From: Artemia franciscana
Lineage: Eukaryota > Arthropoda > Branchiopoda > Anostraca > Artemiidae
Direction of reading: 5' to 3'
Assembly: GCF_032884065.1 (NCBI RefSeq)
Contig: NC_088881.1
Coordinates: forward strand, 5,720,171-5,784,170
DNA: 64,000 nt
Shown one piece after another: positions 1 to 10,239 of the stretch. The notes beneath the pieces were generated by a model. It was not told where the DNA came from, ran no database searches, and saw only the letters and a list, made by a program, of their open reading frames with translations. Numbering within the stretch: the first letter of the stretch is position 1; every line of letters starts with the position of its first letter. Both the position numbers and the translations under genes were made by a program.

Positions 1-1645
1 AAATAATACATAAACATATCATCTATTCGTGAAATAAGAAAGGGGTCAATAATTACAAGATGATAAAAAGGGATGAGTTAAAAATTCAACCGATCTTATT
101 GTTTGGCTAGAAGAGACCACCAGAGGAGCAAAATAAAGCCAGTGCCACCTATATCGCCCTTAGTTTTTTCAACACCAGTAAAAGAGGTCATAAATATATT
201 CGTAAATAAACAAAAAAAAAATCTAAAAAAGAGTACATAAACACATCAATATATAATGCATCATCTATTCATGAAATAAGAAAGGGGTAAATAATTACAA
301 GATGATAAAAAGGGATGAGTTAAAAATTCAACCGATCTTATTGTTTGGCTAGAAGAGACCATCAGAGGAGCAAAAAAAAGCCAGTGCCACCTATGTCGCC
401 CTTAGTTTTTTCAACATCAGTAAAAGAGGTCATAAATATATTCGTAAATAAACAAAAAAATCTAAAAAAGAGTACATAAACACATCAATATATAATGCAT
501 CATCTATTCATGAAATAAGAAAGGGGTAAATAATTACAAGATGATAAAAAGGGATGAGTTAAAAATTCAACCGATCTTATTGTTTGGCTAGAAGAGACCA
601 CCAGAGGAGCAAAATAAAGCCAGTGCCACCTATATCGCCCTTAGTTTTTTCAACACCAGTAAAAGAGGTCATAAATATATTCGTAAATAAACAAAAAAAA
701 TCTAAAAAAGAGTACATAAACACATCAATATATAATGCATCATCTATTCATGAAATAAGAAAGGGGTCAATAATTACAAGATGATAAAAAGGGATGAGTT
801 AAAAATTCAACCGATCTTATTGTTTGGCTAGAAGAGACCACCAGAGGAGCAAAATAAAGCCAGTGCCACCTATATCGCCCTTAGTTTTTTCAACACCAGT
901 AAAAGAGGTCATAAATATATTCGTAAATAAACAAAAAAAAATCTAAAAAAGAGTACATAAACACATCAATATATAATGCATCATCTATTCATGAAATAAG
1001 AAAGGGGTCAATAATTACAAGATGATAAAAAGGGATGAGTTAAAAATTCAACCGATCTTATTGTTTGGCTAGAAGAGACCATCAGAGGAGCAAAAAAAAG
1101 CCAGTGCCACCTATATCGCCCTTAGTTTTTTCAACACCAGTAAAAGAGGTCATAAATATATTCGTAAATAAACAAAAAAAATCTAAAAACAAAAAAAAAA
1201 CATCAATATATAATGCATCATCTATTCATGAAATAAGAAAGGGGTAAATAATTACAAGATGATAAAAAGGAATGAGTTAAAAATTCAACCGATCTGATTG
1301 GTTGGCGAGAAGAGACCATCAAAGGAGCAAAAAAGCCAGTGCTACCTATATTGCCCTTAGTTTTTTCAACGCTTGCAAAAGAAGTCATAAATATATTCAT
1401 AAATAAACAAAAAAACAAAACAAAAAAGAATACATAGACACATTAATATACAATGCATCGTCTATTCATGAAATAAGAAATGGGTAAACATTTACAAGAT
1501 GATAAAAAGGGAAGTGTTAAAAATTCAACCGATCTGATTGGTTGGCTAGAAGAGACCACCAGAGAAGCAAAATAAAGCCAGTGCCACTTATTATGCCCTT
1601 ATCTTTTTCAACACCTATAAAAGAAGTCATAAATATATTCATAAA
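1..1645. repeat. 240-bp tandem satellite, about 7 copies
   Basis: Seven head-to-tail copies of a 237-241 bp unit. The landmark gatgataaaaagggatgag recurs near 60, 301, 540, 780, 1021, 1258 and 1498. The first five copies are nearly identical and differ mainly in A-run length. The last two (from about 1258) are clearly diverged, so the array looks younger toward the left edge and may continue beyond it. It lies in what would be eIF3d intron 4 if the gene continues leftward. Open frames through the units start at non-ATG codons and are not credible genes. Confidence 0.95.
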
Positions 1646-2639
1646 TAATGCATTATCTACTTGTCGAATACGAAATTTGTAGGCTTATGCTTGTCAGTGA
1701 CAACAATAGAAACGAAACTACATATATGGGTTGAACTAAGACAACCTTCAATAACAAATCTCTACAACGACAAAAGTTATGGATATCAGGCATTTATTCT
1801 GAAAATGAAAAACCGGAAAAGAACACCCCCCCCCCTAGATTTTGAGATACATTTTTGGGAATTGAAACCCCTGGTAAATTATTTCAAAATTTTGTTTGCA
1901 TTAGTTATAGGATGTTTTGTACAAGCAGTATAAGTGGAACAATAGTGCCATTTTTTTACTATAATTTTCCTTTTAAAAATAATATACGTAGTATATCCCC
2001 AGACATATTAACACTTTTTTATAGTTAAAAATCAAAATTGAATCGAAAGTTTTTTCCGATTTACCGATATCTGTTTCTCCTCAGATTACCTTTTTTTTTG
2101 TTTCATCAAAGTACTAAGACCATAAAATTCACTGAGCTTAGCCTAAAATCCAGTATTCCTACCAAATAGAACATTGAAGAGAAAACTTAGATGGCAGTTA
2201 AAGTCTTTAGACCACTGATCAGTTGAATGAAGAAAGATATTTGCAACAAAAGGGCGTAATAATCAAGATCTGTCTTCAGATTTTCTTTAAAATTTGCACA
2301 TTGGTTTATATAAAAAAAACATGGCTAATAGCTATACAATCAAATTGAGTTATTTAAATCAAAGATTTTTGAGTGAACAAAATTTTTCATTGATTTCTAT
2401 TAATTATTCAGCCGAAATTTTCAACAAGTTTTATTTTGATCCCAGACTCAAAAAATTCCCAAATAACTGCTTGTTCTCCTTAAAATCTTCACCCTTTTCA
2501 TCTACCATTGAGTCTGGCTGATCATCATAACGGCTATTATAAAGGCTGACTGCTTAATTTTCCTTTCATACGCCAAATAAACCTAGGCATTAAAATCCTC
2601 TAACAAAAATCCCATATTTCCACCTATTTTTTTTTTTAA
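1646..2639. other. AT-rich sequence, nothing recognised
   Basis: No coding similarity, structured repeat or RNA gene seen. Presumably eIF3d intron 4. Confidence 0.5.
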
Positions 2640-3330
2640 AGTAAATGTACCCACCTATCCTTTATCCAATTACAGCATTGGAGCCAGATGCAAGAAAAGA
2701 GCAAAAAACCATCAAATCTTTCTGATAATAGGATTATCTGATGATACTCAATATATAAATCAACATTAGCAATACTAGAAACAACTACTATAGTACCAAT
2801 CTGTTTGATACCCACACAGCCGCAAAAGCTCCTCCTCTACCCAGCTTCAATCTTTTGCAACTTCTTTTCAGACTGTGACCAAATCTACCCTTCTATCCTT
2901 TCTCCAGTAACGAAATTAGGGATTAATACAAGAAAAAAAAAAGTAAAAAAACAACCCACCATTCTGATAATAGGGCAATCTGAATGTCACTCTAATTATT
3001 AGTCAATCAACTATTAATACTACTCACATTTCACTGCAGCAAGAAATTACCTGATGCCAACAAAACTGGGCAGTACCCGCCTCTCTTCAACCCCACTTCA
3101 GTCAACTAATCCTTTGTGACTTGATTTCATATTTTCACCAAATCTAACCTTTTATCAATTATCCAATAACGGTATTAGAGATAGATACAATAAAAGAAAG
3201 TAAAACACAACCCACCATTCTGACAATGAGTTAATCTGAGTGTCACTCAATATATTAGTCATCAACTATTACTTCTTACTAACATTCCAAACTGCCTGAT
3301 GCACACAAAGCTGTGCTGCGCACGCCCCTG
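2640..3330 (-). repeat. Degenerate tandem copies of the eIF3d exon 4 donor edge
   Basis: Three diverged units (about 2640-2800, 2850-3060 and 3110-3300) resemble the 3' end of eIF3d exon 4 plus the start of intron 4. Read on the minus strand, each holds a version of the exon end CCTATTATCAGAAAG followed by gtgggt. The unit near 2975 reads CCTATTATCAGAATG then gtgggtt, and its intron side runs into a copy of the upstream coding stretch tctgaaaagaagttgcaaaa (exon 4 has tcggaaaagaagttacaaag). A fourth partial unit is at 4055-4180, next to the real exon. The true exon encodes a conserved eIF3d segment, so these are derived copies. Confidence 0.8.
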
Positions 3331-3341
3331 CCCCACTTTAT

Positions 3342-4054
3342 CCTTTCCTGCAATTTTCAAGGATGCTCTTCAACCTTTGACTTTCTCCAAGAAGAGTACG
3401 AACACATTGGTTTGAGCTTTAACACTGATAAAACAGTTGTTCTACCATTCAACTATAAAGGGAATAAAAATTTAATAAATCTATCGGGCTCTGAGGTTCT
3501 TTCGCTAGCATCCTTACTTACCTGGGCATGTCTATTGGAGCAAACCTGAAAGAAACTGTAAACCTGGCAATTAAAAATTATGCCAGTAAGATCCGAGATG
3601 CGTATGCCTCCCTGGTTTCAAACATTTCGTATCTAAGTAGAGTTCACCGTTCTCACTTATATAATAGCCTAACAGTTCCTCACTTACTTGCCCTTGCTTC
3701 ATTTTGGTCTTTTCTTAATTGTGGCAAAACAAAGCATTCATCTCCTTTACTTTAAATGTGCAAAGTATTTAATGGAACTTCCAACTTGGACAAGTAACTC
3801 TTTTCTGCAAAGAAAGTATCGATTGGTAAATCCAGCTGGAGCTATTGAGAAGCGTATTCGTGACTTCACTACCGAATGCCAGAAACCTTCCCATCTTATG
3901 GTCATTTCTGTTTGTCCCTTGTTTGTAGTTGTCAAAGTGTGTTTTTATTTCTGCTGTCTCTTTTTTTTTCTCTTGATTTTTACTCTTTTTTTTTTTCTGG
4001 GCTTTCTGTCCAGTTTTTTGTGATGGGTTATAAATAAAATGATGACGATGATGA
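3342..4054 (+). mobile_element. 5'-truncated non-LTR retrotransposon with target-site duplication
   Basis: A 713-bp LINE 3' end. Three frames in succession, so at least two frameshifts, encode the end of a reverse transcriptase. GLSFNTDKTVVLPFN is followed by YLGMSIG, then NSLTVPHLLALASFW and LVNPAGAIEKRIRDFT. The 3' end is gatgggttataaataaaatg followed by a short gatgac-type tail. The element is flanked by a perfect 11-bp duplication, ccccactttat, at 3331-3341 and 4055-4065, so both ends are exact. The tail resembles that of the fragment ending near 61,580. The host site is one of the exon 4-edge repeat units. Confidence 0.9.
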
Positions 4055-4180
4055 CCCCACTTTATTCAACCAATAGTAGACGACTTCTTTTCAGACTTTC
4101 ATCAAATTTACCCTTCTATCCTTTATGCAATAACTATACTAGAGTCAGAGACAGTAAAAGGGAGCAAAAAATATACCCAC
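4055..4180 (-). repeat. Partial exon 4-edge repeat unit beside eIF3d exon 4
   Basis: Start of intron 4. After the donor (gtgggtat) the minus strand runs about 80 bases and then enters gtctgaaaagaagtcg, a diverged copy of the coding stretch inside exon 4 that encodes SEKKLQRID. It is thus the first unit of the tandem array that continues at 2640-3330 after the LINE insertion. Confidence 0.75.
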
Positions 4181-4511
4181 CTTTCTGATAATAGGGTCAT
4201 CTGATGTTGTCACTCTATATACAATTCGATCAATCCTTTGTAACTTCTTTTCCGACTTCACATTAACTCTATCATAAGACTTATCATATAACTCCAACTC
4301 CCCACATTTATAAAGAATTCCCGATTCTTTGATATTGGGCAAACTCAATTTTCCGAGTCGTGGAAAGTCTATTTCCTCGATGACCGTCCAAGAGGGTTGA
4401 ACAGTGACGGACGACTCTCTATTCTTAGTTGACTGCGCACGGTTGTCGAATCTCCTGCTCGATTGTTGGGAGGTTCTTTGCCATTTTGGCTGTGTACTTC
4501 TACTTTGCTTC
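4181..4511 (-). CDS. eIF3d, coding exon 4 (internal)
   Basis: Eukaryotic translation initiation factor 3 subunit D, a cytoplasmic eIF3 subunit that binds certain mRNA caps and sits at the mRNA path of the 40S ribosome. The exon starts after acceptor tttttag and ends at AAG before gtgggtat. Its first base completes the codon split with exon 3. It encodes [14 protein letters not shown], a basic low-complexity linker, then [52 protein letters not shown] and SDDPIIRK, which match the conserved eIF3d block ahead of the cap-binding core. It ends in phase 0. The next exon (family expectation: FATDAILATLM and onward) is not found in the remaining 4.18 kb, so intron 4 is longer than that or the gene is broken. 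A Helitron end lies 23 bp before the acceptor. Confidence 0.93.
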
Positions 4512-4534
4512 CTAAAAAATCAAAAATATAAAAA

Positions 4535-5000
4535 TCTATATATATAAAAATAAGTTGTTTGTCTGTCTGTCGACTAACGTCATTATAAGGATTGAGCTGT
4601 ATGTCGTCATGAAGTTAGTCATCATATACCAATTCAAAAACGAATGTACTCAAGCCGAAGTAGCTGAGTTGGTAAAGCGTTATGTTCCAGGTTCTAGGTC
4701 CGAGAGGTTCCAGGCTCGAACCTTGGCTTTAGCATTAATACAAAAGAAGAAAAAAACTAAAAAAAGGTAAAAACTACAAAAAAACCTAAAAAGAAAATAC
4801 TAAAAAAACTAAAAAAGCTAAAAAACTAAAAAAAGGTAAAAAACTAAAAAAGAAAAAAAAAACTTAAAAAAAGGTACAAACTACAAAAAAACTAAAAACT
4901 AATAAAAAAAAAACTAAAAACTGAAAAAGAAGAAAAAACTAAAAAAGGAAAAAAACTGAAAAATAAAGGAGAAAAAGAAAACTAAAAACCGGGACACCTA
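4535..5000 (+). mobile_element. Helitron 5'-end fragment
   Basis: Begins A|TCTATATATATAAAAATAAG, the same 5' terminus as the Helitrons at 11,945 and 12,521 and, inverted, at 41,547 and 43,837. After tgtctgtctgtcgac it carries a tRNA-like block, then the family's A-rich tract built from aaaaactaaaaaaggtaaaa motifs, ending near ccgggacacctac. No 3' end is present. It lies in eIF3d intron 3. Confidence 0.8.
4654..4734 (+). tRNA. tRNA-like pseudogene module inside a Helitron
   Basis: The acceptor arms gccgaag and ctttagc pair at 6 of 7 positions, counting one G-T. Box A is tagctgagttgg and the D-arm closes as gct/agc. The T-arm is ccagg, ctcgaac, cttgg with a near-canonical box B. The 31 bases between D- and T-arms suggest a long variable arm (Leu/Ser type), but I cannot draw a clean anticodon stem. 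It is best read as a decayed tRNA or tRNA-derived SINE head carried in the Helitron. Confidence 0.5.
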
Positions 5001-5955
5001 CAAAATCAAAAACATAAAAATTCTCAATAAAACACATAATAAAAATGAAATAAATAGAAAAATGAATTATCGATTCTTTACAAAGCATTTTTAAGAAGTT
5101 GATCCTTGTAGTGCTTTACAAAGGATGATAAGATACCGTATTGATGCCTTTTGTGATGGAGGACCAAGGATGGAGGATGTCGTCATGACGGGATGTGGAC
5201 TCCACTACGTGTTTTCGGTGGACTGGAGTGTGATTTTAAAAATATGATAAGATTTTGCGATGGGGATCAGAGTTGTGGCATTTTCCCCAAAAACACATCG
5301 TAAGACGACGCCTTTCAGACAGCTTCTGAAGCTTCACCTATGCTAAAGATACACAGATAAACACTTCTATAACTCCACTTCCCCAAAATTCCCTTGTTTA
5401 ATATTTAACCAAACTCATAAAGCGAGAAAAAGAAAAGGAACCAGGAATAGATTTACATAGCCGACAAACAAGACAGTTTTCAATTCCAGCACACAACACT
5501 GCTGTTTAATTTAGCAGTACCTGACAAATAATTTAGTCCCCACCGGTGGAGCATGGCAATATTTTTGGTGGGACATGGGCAGGACGTGCACCATTTGGCT
5601 GACTATACTTTGGAGATTTAATGGTGAAAGAACATTTTTCATGTGAATGACGTCACACTCATGCATTTAAAGAGCAAAGAAAATACACGGTAGTATTGGA
5701 ATGACACCATACATTGTTTCAATGGTGTTGCGCTTAGACAATATTTTCCATTAGTATAATTAACGGTTGTATAAACATTATCTTAGGAACGGCTTGGAGT
5801 GTAAAGTTGTAACGCACAGGGTTTCCTGTGGGAGATTCGAAAAAACTACAGGCATAATTTAGATACTACTACTACTATTGCTACTACTGCTGCAACTACC
5901 ACAATTACCACTGTTACTAAAGCTAAGGGTATTAAGGCGAAAATATCAAGGAATG
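5001..5955. other. Intron 3 sequence with a short dispersed-repeat fragment
   Basis: No gene seen. About 5540-5640 (ccaccggtggagcatggcaa, then gtgggacatgggcaggacgt) resembles 39,650-39,740, so both are copies of one dispersed element whose end at 39,632 looks hAT-like. Confidence 0.45.
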
Positions 5956-5956
5956 T

Positions 5957-5957
<1 letters not shown>

Positions 5958-6048
<91 letters not shown>

Positions 6049-6054
6049 TTATAT
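5958..6054. repeat. (AT)n microsatellite
   Basis: About 95 bp of almost pure AT dinucleotide with one interruption. Apparent isoleucine-tyrosine reading frames across it are artefacts. Confidence 0.97.
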
Positions 6055-7656
6055 AATGACCTGTTTTGCATGAAACACGCCATTATATTATAGATATTTC
6101 GCAAATGAAGCGTTCATTTGCGAAGTAATAGCCTTCATAATGACAGCTTTTGATGATTGTGGCCTTCACTTGAAAAATGAACTCCCATAAATAATTTTCT
6201 TGTTTTTTTAGAAGGATTTTGTTGTCCGGAAAAGACAGTTGCTTATACGGAGAGAGGCTATCGTGTCATTAAGCTTTAGATTTTTTTTTTAGATGAAAAA
6301 AAGAGGAGAGGGGGAGGAGTACAAACTATATCACCTTTGACAAAAAGGAGTGGACCCTTTCTGCCCATGAATATTAATTTATAAGAAACAACTACATCAT
6401 ATAATTTAGTTGAATACATACAATTTATTAAAATTATAATTAAATTCTGAATATGGTCAGATTATAATTTAACTGATCTATAACTTCATTCAGTAAAATA
6501 ACGAAAAGCTTCAATACATTTAGGAATAGGCAATATTGGTAAATTTTAATATAAGGTTATTTTAGACAAAGAAAAACTTAGGCTGGATTTTCACAGGTTA
6601 CAAGTCTCACACCTTTCAAAAACACCTTTAATTTTTTCATTGCCGACGGAAGAAAAAAAACTTTTTTTAAACTTTTAAATAAACTTTAAAAGGGTCATTG
6701 GGTAAACTTTAAAACATTGATACAACATTGGGTAAACTAAAGGGTAAATTTTAAAAGGGTTTTTAAATAAAACTTTATATTAAACTTTTTTTCTTAGTTT
6801 TTAAGAATGTACGATATTTTCGCCACCTCTGAGTGCTGGTATGAGCATGAAAGAATTGCTAATTCCAGATTTTCTGAAGAAATTGGTAGCATTCTTATTT
6901 AACGTGTTCTTTATAATTAATTTTTCAATATTCTACATAAAATATTTATGTTGTCGTAATTGAACTTCTCTATTTGTACAAAATTATCTATCGATCTTCT
7001 GCTTTCTATCTGTTTATTTTCTATGAGATTTTCAAAAAAACTATGTTTTTCTTTTTGGGGTCCTTTCATCTTAATTAAATATTTTGGAAGTATTTAGTCA
7101 ACACTTCACACATTGTGTCACTTTTTTGGTGCAATTTTATGTTTTGTTTCTAGCTATCAAGGGTGCTTGATGTTTCGGTTTTTTTTTCTTTTGGTGGTTT
7201 CTTTTTGTCCTTGTCATAAATGAATGTCAAAATTAACGTTGTCAATTCCCTCATTCAAACTTAGCCAGACTTATGCTGTCTTATGTATTTTGAGAATATG
7301 CATTTATTTATATAATTATTATAAATAAAATATGATAAATAAATATCAAATATGAAGAGAAGAGTGCAAATTCACAAAAATGTAGGAATGGGGACATATT
7401 TTTAAAAATCAAAGATAGAAGGGAGAATTTTATTGCTTTTCGAATTTCTTTCAATGAAAATGCAAAAAAAAAAGTGTTTCCTTGAATCAATACCCCGAAG
7501 TTGACACCCCTGGATGAGGGAGGTTTTGTGAAGATTCCAACCGATTTCCTTATCTGCCAAAGAAATTCGCAGAACAACTTTAGAACACAAATTAATTGGT
7601 TTATTTTTTGTTTTTGCCTGTAACTCTATATTCTAAAAGATTCAAAATAAAATTAC
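6055..7656. other. eIF3d intron 3, nothing recognised
   Basis: AT-rich, no coding similarity. There is a local duplication of taaactttaaaagggt-type words at 6660-6780. Confidence 0.5.
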
Positions 7657-7870
7657 TTGTTCCCTTTCATCATGGGCTGCGCCTGAAAGGCGTTTCGCTG
7701 CTGACCTCGCATACCTCTCATAAAACCTCTCTGGTTGCGCATATAACGGCCTCGGGCATAAATAGGTTTCTGAATACGTGTACTATCCACCAACTGAAAC
7801 TGGCTCTCATCATCTTCATGGTAATAGGCATATTGACTTGAACCGGTGCCAAATTGAGAAGCATATTTAC
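7657..7870 (-). CDS. eIF3d, coding exon 3 (internal)
   Basis: Acceptor ctttttaag, donor AACAA|gtaatt. The first two bases complete an AGT serine codon begun by exon 2, and the last two (AA) complete a lysine codon with exon 4. It encodes [40 protein letters not shown], then an arginine/glycine/glutamine-rich tail ([28 protein letters not shown]). The first part is a near match to the animal eIF3d signature KYSSQFGGGSQYAYFHEEDE, and an RG-rich tail at this point is usual in the family. Oddity: its first 30 or so bases, with the acceptor, are also present as seven decayed tandem copies just upstream in intron 2. Confidence 0.95.
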
Positions 7871-8505
7871 CTTAAAAAGATAGGCTATATAAAATTTAGT
7901 TTTTTGAACTGATTCAAACCAGATATTGGCTGGAACCAGTGCCAAGTTGTGAAGCATGTTTATCTAAAAAAGTCAAGCTATATAAAATTTAGTCTTATTA
8001 AACCAGTTGAAACAAGATAATAACTTAAACCAGTGTAGAATGGAGAGCATATTTACCTTAAAAGACAGGCTACATAAAATTTAGTTTTACTGAACTGGTT
8101 CAAATCAGATATTTACTGGACCAGTGTCAAGTTGTGAAGCATGTTTATCTAAAAAAGTCAAGCAAAATAAAATTTAGCTTTATTAAACCGGTTGAAACCA
8201 GATATTAACTTAAACTGGTGCCCAATTGTGAAGAATGTTTACCTTAAAAACAGGCTACATAAAATTTAGTTTTATTGAACTGGTTCAAACCAGATATTGG
8301 CTTGAAGCAGTGCCAAGTTGTGAAGCATGTTTACCAAGCCATATAAGATATAGCCTCATTGGACCGATTGAAGCCAGATTTTGACTTTAATCGGCGACAA
8401 GTTGTGAAGCATGTTCACCTTAAAAAGTCAAGCCACATAAATTTAGTCTTATAGAACCGGTTAAAACCAGATACTAATTTGAACAGGTGCCAAATTGTGA
8501 TATAT
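7841..8505 (-). repeat. 93-bp tandem array made from the eIF3d exon 3 acceptor edge
   Basis: Eight units begin at about 7841, 7934, 8027, 8120, 8212, 8304, 8388 and 8481. The first contains the genuine start of exon 3 and its acceptor. On the minus strand each unit repeats intron sequence, a polypyrimidine tract, AG, and about 30-45 bases homologous to the exon. The second unit reads ttttttag followed by codons for KHASQLGTGSSQY, against [13 protein letters not shown] in the exon. Later units are more degraded, with stops and lost AG. Confidence 0.88.
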
Positions 8506-9039
8506 ATTGGTTAGTCTGTTTAAGATTTAAATATATTTTTAATTATATTGTTTTATTTTTATGCTCTTTTTTTCTGTAGTGAGAACGCCTTGTTATACAT
8601 GGGCAAAATGTTCGTTTGATTTTTGTTCTCTTCGTTTCCTTTAACTGGTCACAGAGCTGTATGTCATTTTCAGATTCCTTTCTTAGTCTTATTAAATAAA
8701 AAAAAAACAAGTTTTTTTTACCTGCAAGTAAGGAGCGACATTAAAGCTAAAAACGAACAGAAATTATTCCGTATATGAAAGGGGTTGTCCCCTCATCAAC
8801 GGCCCGCTATTTACGCCAAAGTTTGACTCTTTCTCACAACTCTACTTTTTAAAACAATAAAAAACTTTGGCGTAAAGAGTGGGACGTGACGGAACCTGAT
8901 TTTTACCGATTTACACTTCAATTTTTTTAACCTAATTTATTTTTTAGGAGTAATTAATAATATATAATTTTTCTAAGAACTGATGATGCTCATGCTACTG
9001 ATCCAGCAACTGCCCTAGGAATGCTAAATGAAATAACAT
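8506..9039. repeat. Fragment of dispersed repeat R1
   Basis: About 8700-8900 shares taaggagcgacattaaa, gttgtcccctc and tttacgccaaagtttgactc with the R1 copy at 15,120-15,230. An inverted pair tttacgccaaagttt / aaactttggcgtaaa lies at about 8811-8875. The rest is unrecognised AT-rich intron 2. Confidence 0.6.
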
Positions 9040-9420
9040 ATTTCTGTCAGCTGTAACGTCAGATCCACTCCCACGATTGCAAACAGAGAAGACTACGTTG
9101 GCTTGGCCTTGTCCTGAGAAGACCTAATGACTGCAACATCAGGCAAGTGCTTCTAGCTGCTCCTCTGTCAGAATGGCGCAGACGTCCAGGCGGTCAATTG
9201 AAGAATTGGTGGGCAGGTATCAATAACGACCCCGACACTATTGCTGGATTTCGAAAGTTTGGCAGAAAGTAGGACAGCTGCTGGCTCCAGTTTCTTGAAG
9301 AGCTGGCAGAAGATCGCGACAAAGTCAACCATGCGGAGTCTTCTAAATGCCTGGTGAGGCATTGAGACCACACCCTCATTACCTTCAAAATAACCAATTG
9401 TCATTTTAGGCGCTGTAACT
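9040..9420 (+). pseudogene. LINE C-terminal relic
   Basis: The plus strand reads RLRWLGLVLRRPNDCNIRQV, then LLAAPLSEWRRRPGGQLKNW, a stop, and LEELAEDRDKVNHAES. This is the typical C-terminus of non-LTR reverse transcriptases (RLRWLGHV...RGRP...AxDRxxW). Stops and frame changes show it is dead. It lies in eIF3d intron 2. Confidence 0.7.
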
Positions 9421-9695
9421 GTGTATTGGTTACAAGATTAGACTGTCAATCGAAACCTTGGCCTAAACAGAAGAGGTTAAACAATCGTTGTTGAAATAAT
9501 TTAAACGATTATGTCTAACTTTGAAATTATGAGTAAATAACTTAATAACTGCACAAAAATATATTACATTCTCTTAGACCTAAAATCTTGCTTGTTTAGT
9601 CGCAGAACCAATTTAAGGCAATAAATTAATCAATTTTGGAAGATCTAATTTGTTGAAGAAAAGATTATTTCTAAAACGATAAATAACAGAATTAG

Positions 9696-9810
9696 TGACG
9701 TGGCTTATGAAGCCACGTCACTTTGAAAAACACACAAATAAAATGATGATTTTGGCCTGTGCCAAAATTTTATTTGTTTGTTTCTCAAAGTGACGTGGCT
9801 TCATAAGTCC
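9696..9810. repeat. Foldback element with TGACGTGG arms
   Basis: gtgacgtggctt-atg-aagccacgtcac is a perfect 27-bp palindrome (about 9696-9722). It is the left part of a larger foldback whose right arm, caaagtgacgtggcttcata, lies at about 9786-9805. The centre, attttggcctgtgccaaaat, is itself palindromic. Confidence 0.85.
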
Positions 9811-9916
9811 AAGTTTTAAAAGAGGATCGTACGTATACGAGCGGTTGATTCACTCAAACGTCAACTAAACAACAACAACAACAACAACAATAGAATCAAA
9901 TTTGGACAATACTTAC

Positions 9917-9962
9917 TCTGATTTCTTCTATCTTGATATGATACACCTGTCCAATCTGCAAC
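9917..9962 (-). CDS. eIF3d, coding exon 2 (46 bp)
   Basis: Acceptor ctcttttcag, donor CAGA|gtaagtat, a near-consensus site. It encodes VADWTGVSYQDRRNQ plus the first base of serine, matching eIF3d VADWTGATYQDKR directly after the KGDRLGK that ends exon 1. Phase 0 in, phase 1 out, agreeing with exon 3. The fit in sequence, phase and splice sites on both sides makes this small exon secure. Confidence 0.95.
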
Positions 9963-10239
9963 CTGAAAAGAGAATTCATAAATTTCGCGATGCAAAACAT
10001 ACACATTTGGCATGTCCACCATAAATAAATAAAAAATAAAAAAAAAAGACAGATTGTGTGCATTATATTCAGTCATGAGACTAGCCAGAGGTAAAAGATC
10101 ACAAAATGCAAATGAAATCAAAGAATCTTAAATCCCTACACGGGGATGTAATGTAACTTTTAGAGGGAGAAGGGTGACGTATAGCAGTCCTTGCCTCAAG
10201 TGTCCTTTTTTCTTTTTTTTTCTTGTTTTTTTCCCCATT

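Noticed and set aside
584-1247. Recurrent ~65-codon open frames in the 240-bp satellite (ARRDHQRSK ... KEVINIFVNKQ)
   Set aside because: They recur only because the DNA repeats, start at TTG, vary with A-run length and match nothing.
1-1645. CRISPR array
   Set aside because: Units are long contiguous 240-bp repeats without unique spacers, in a eukaryotic intron.
1661-1933. 90-codon plus-strand frame just after the satellite
   Set aside because: No recognisable motif and no conserved context; treated as chance.
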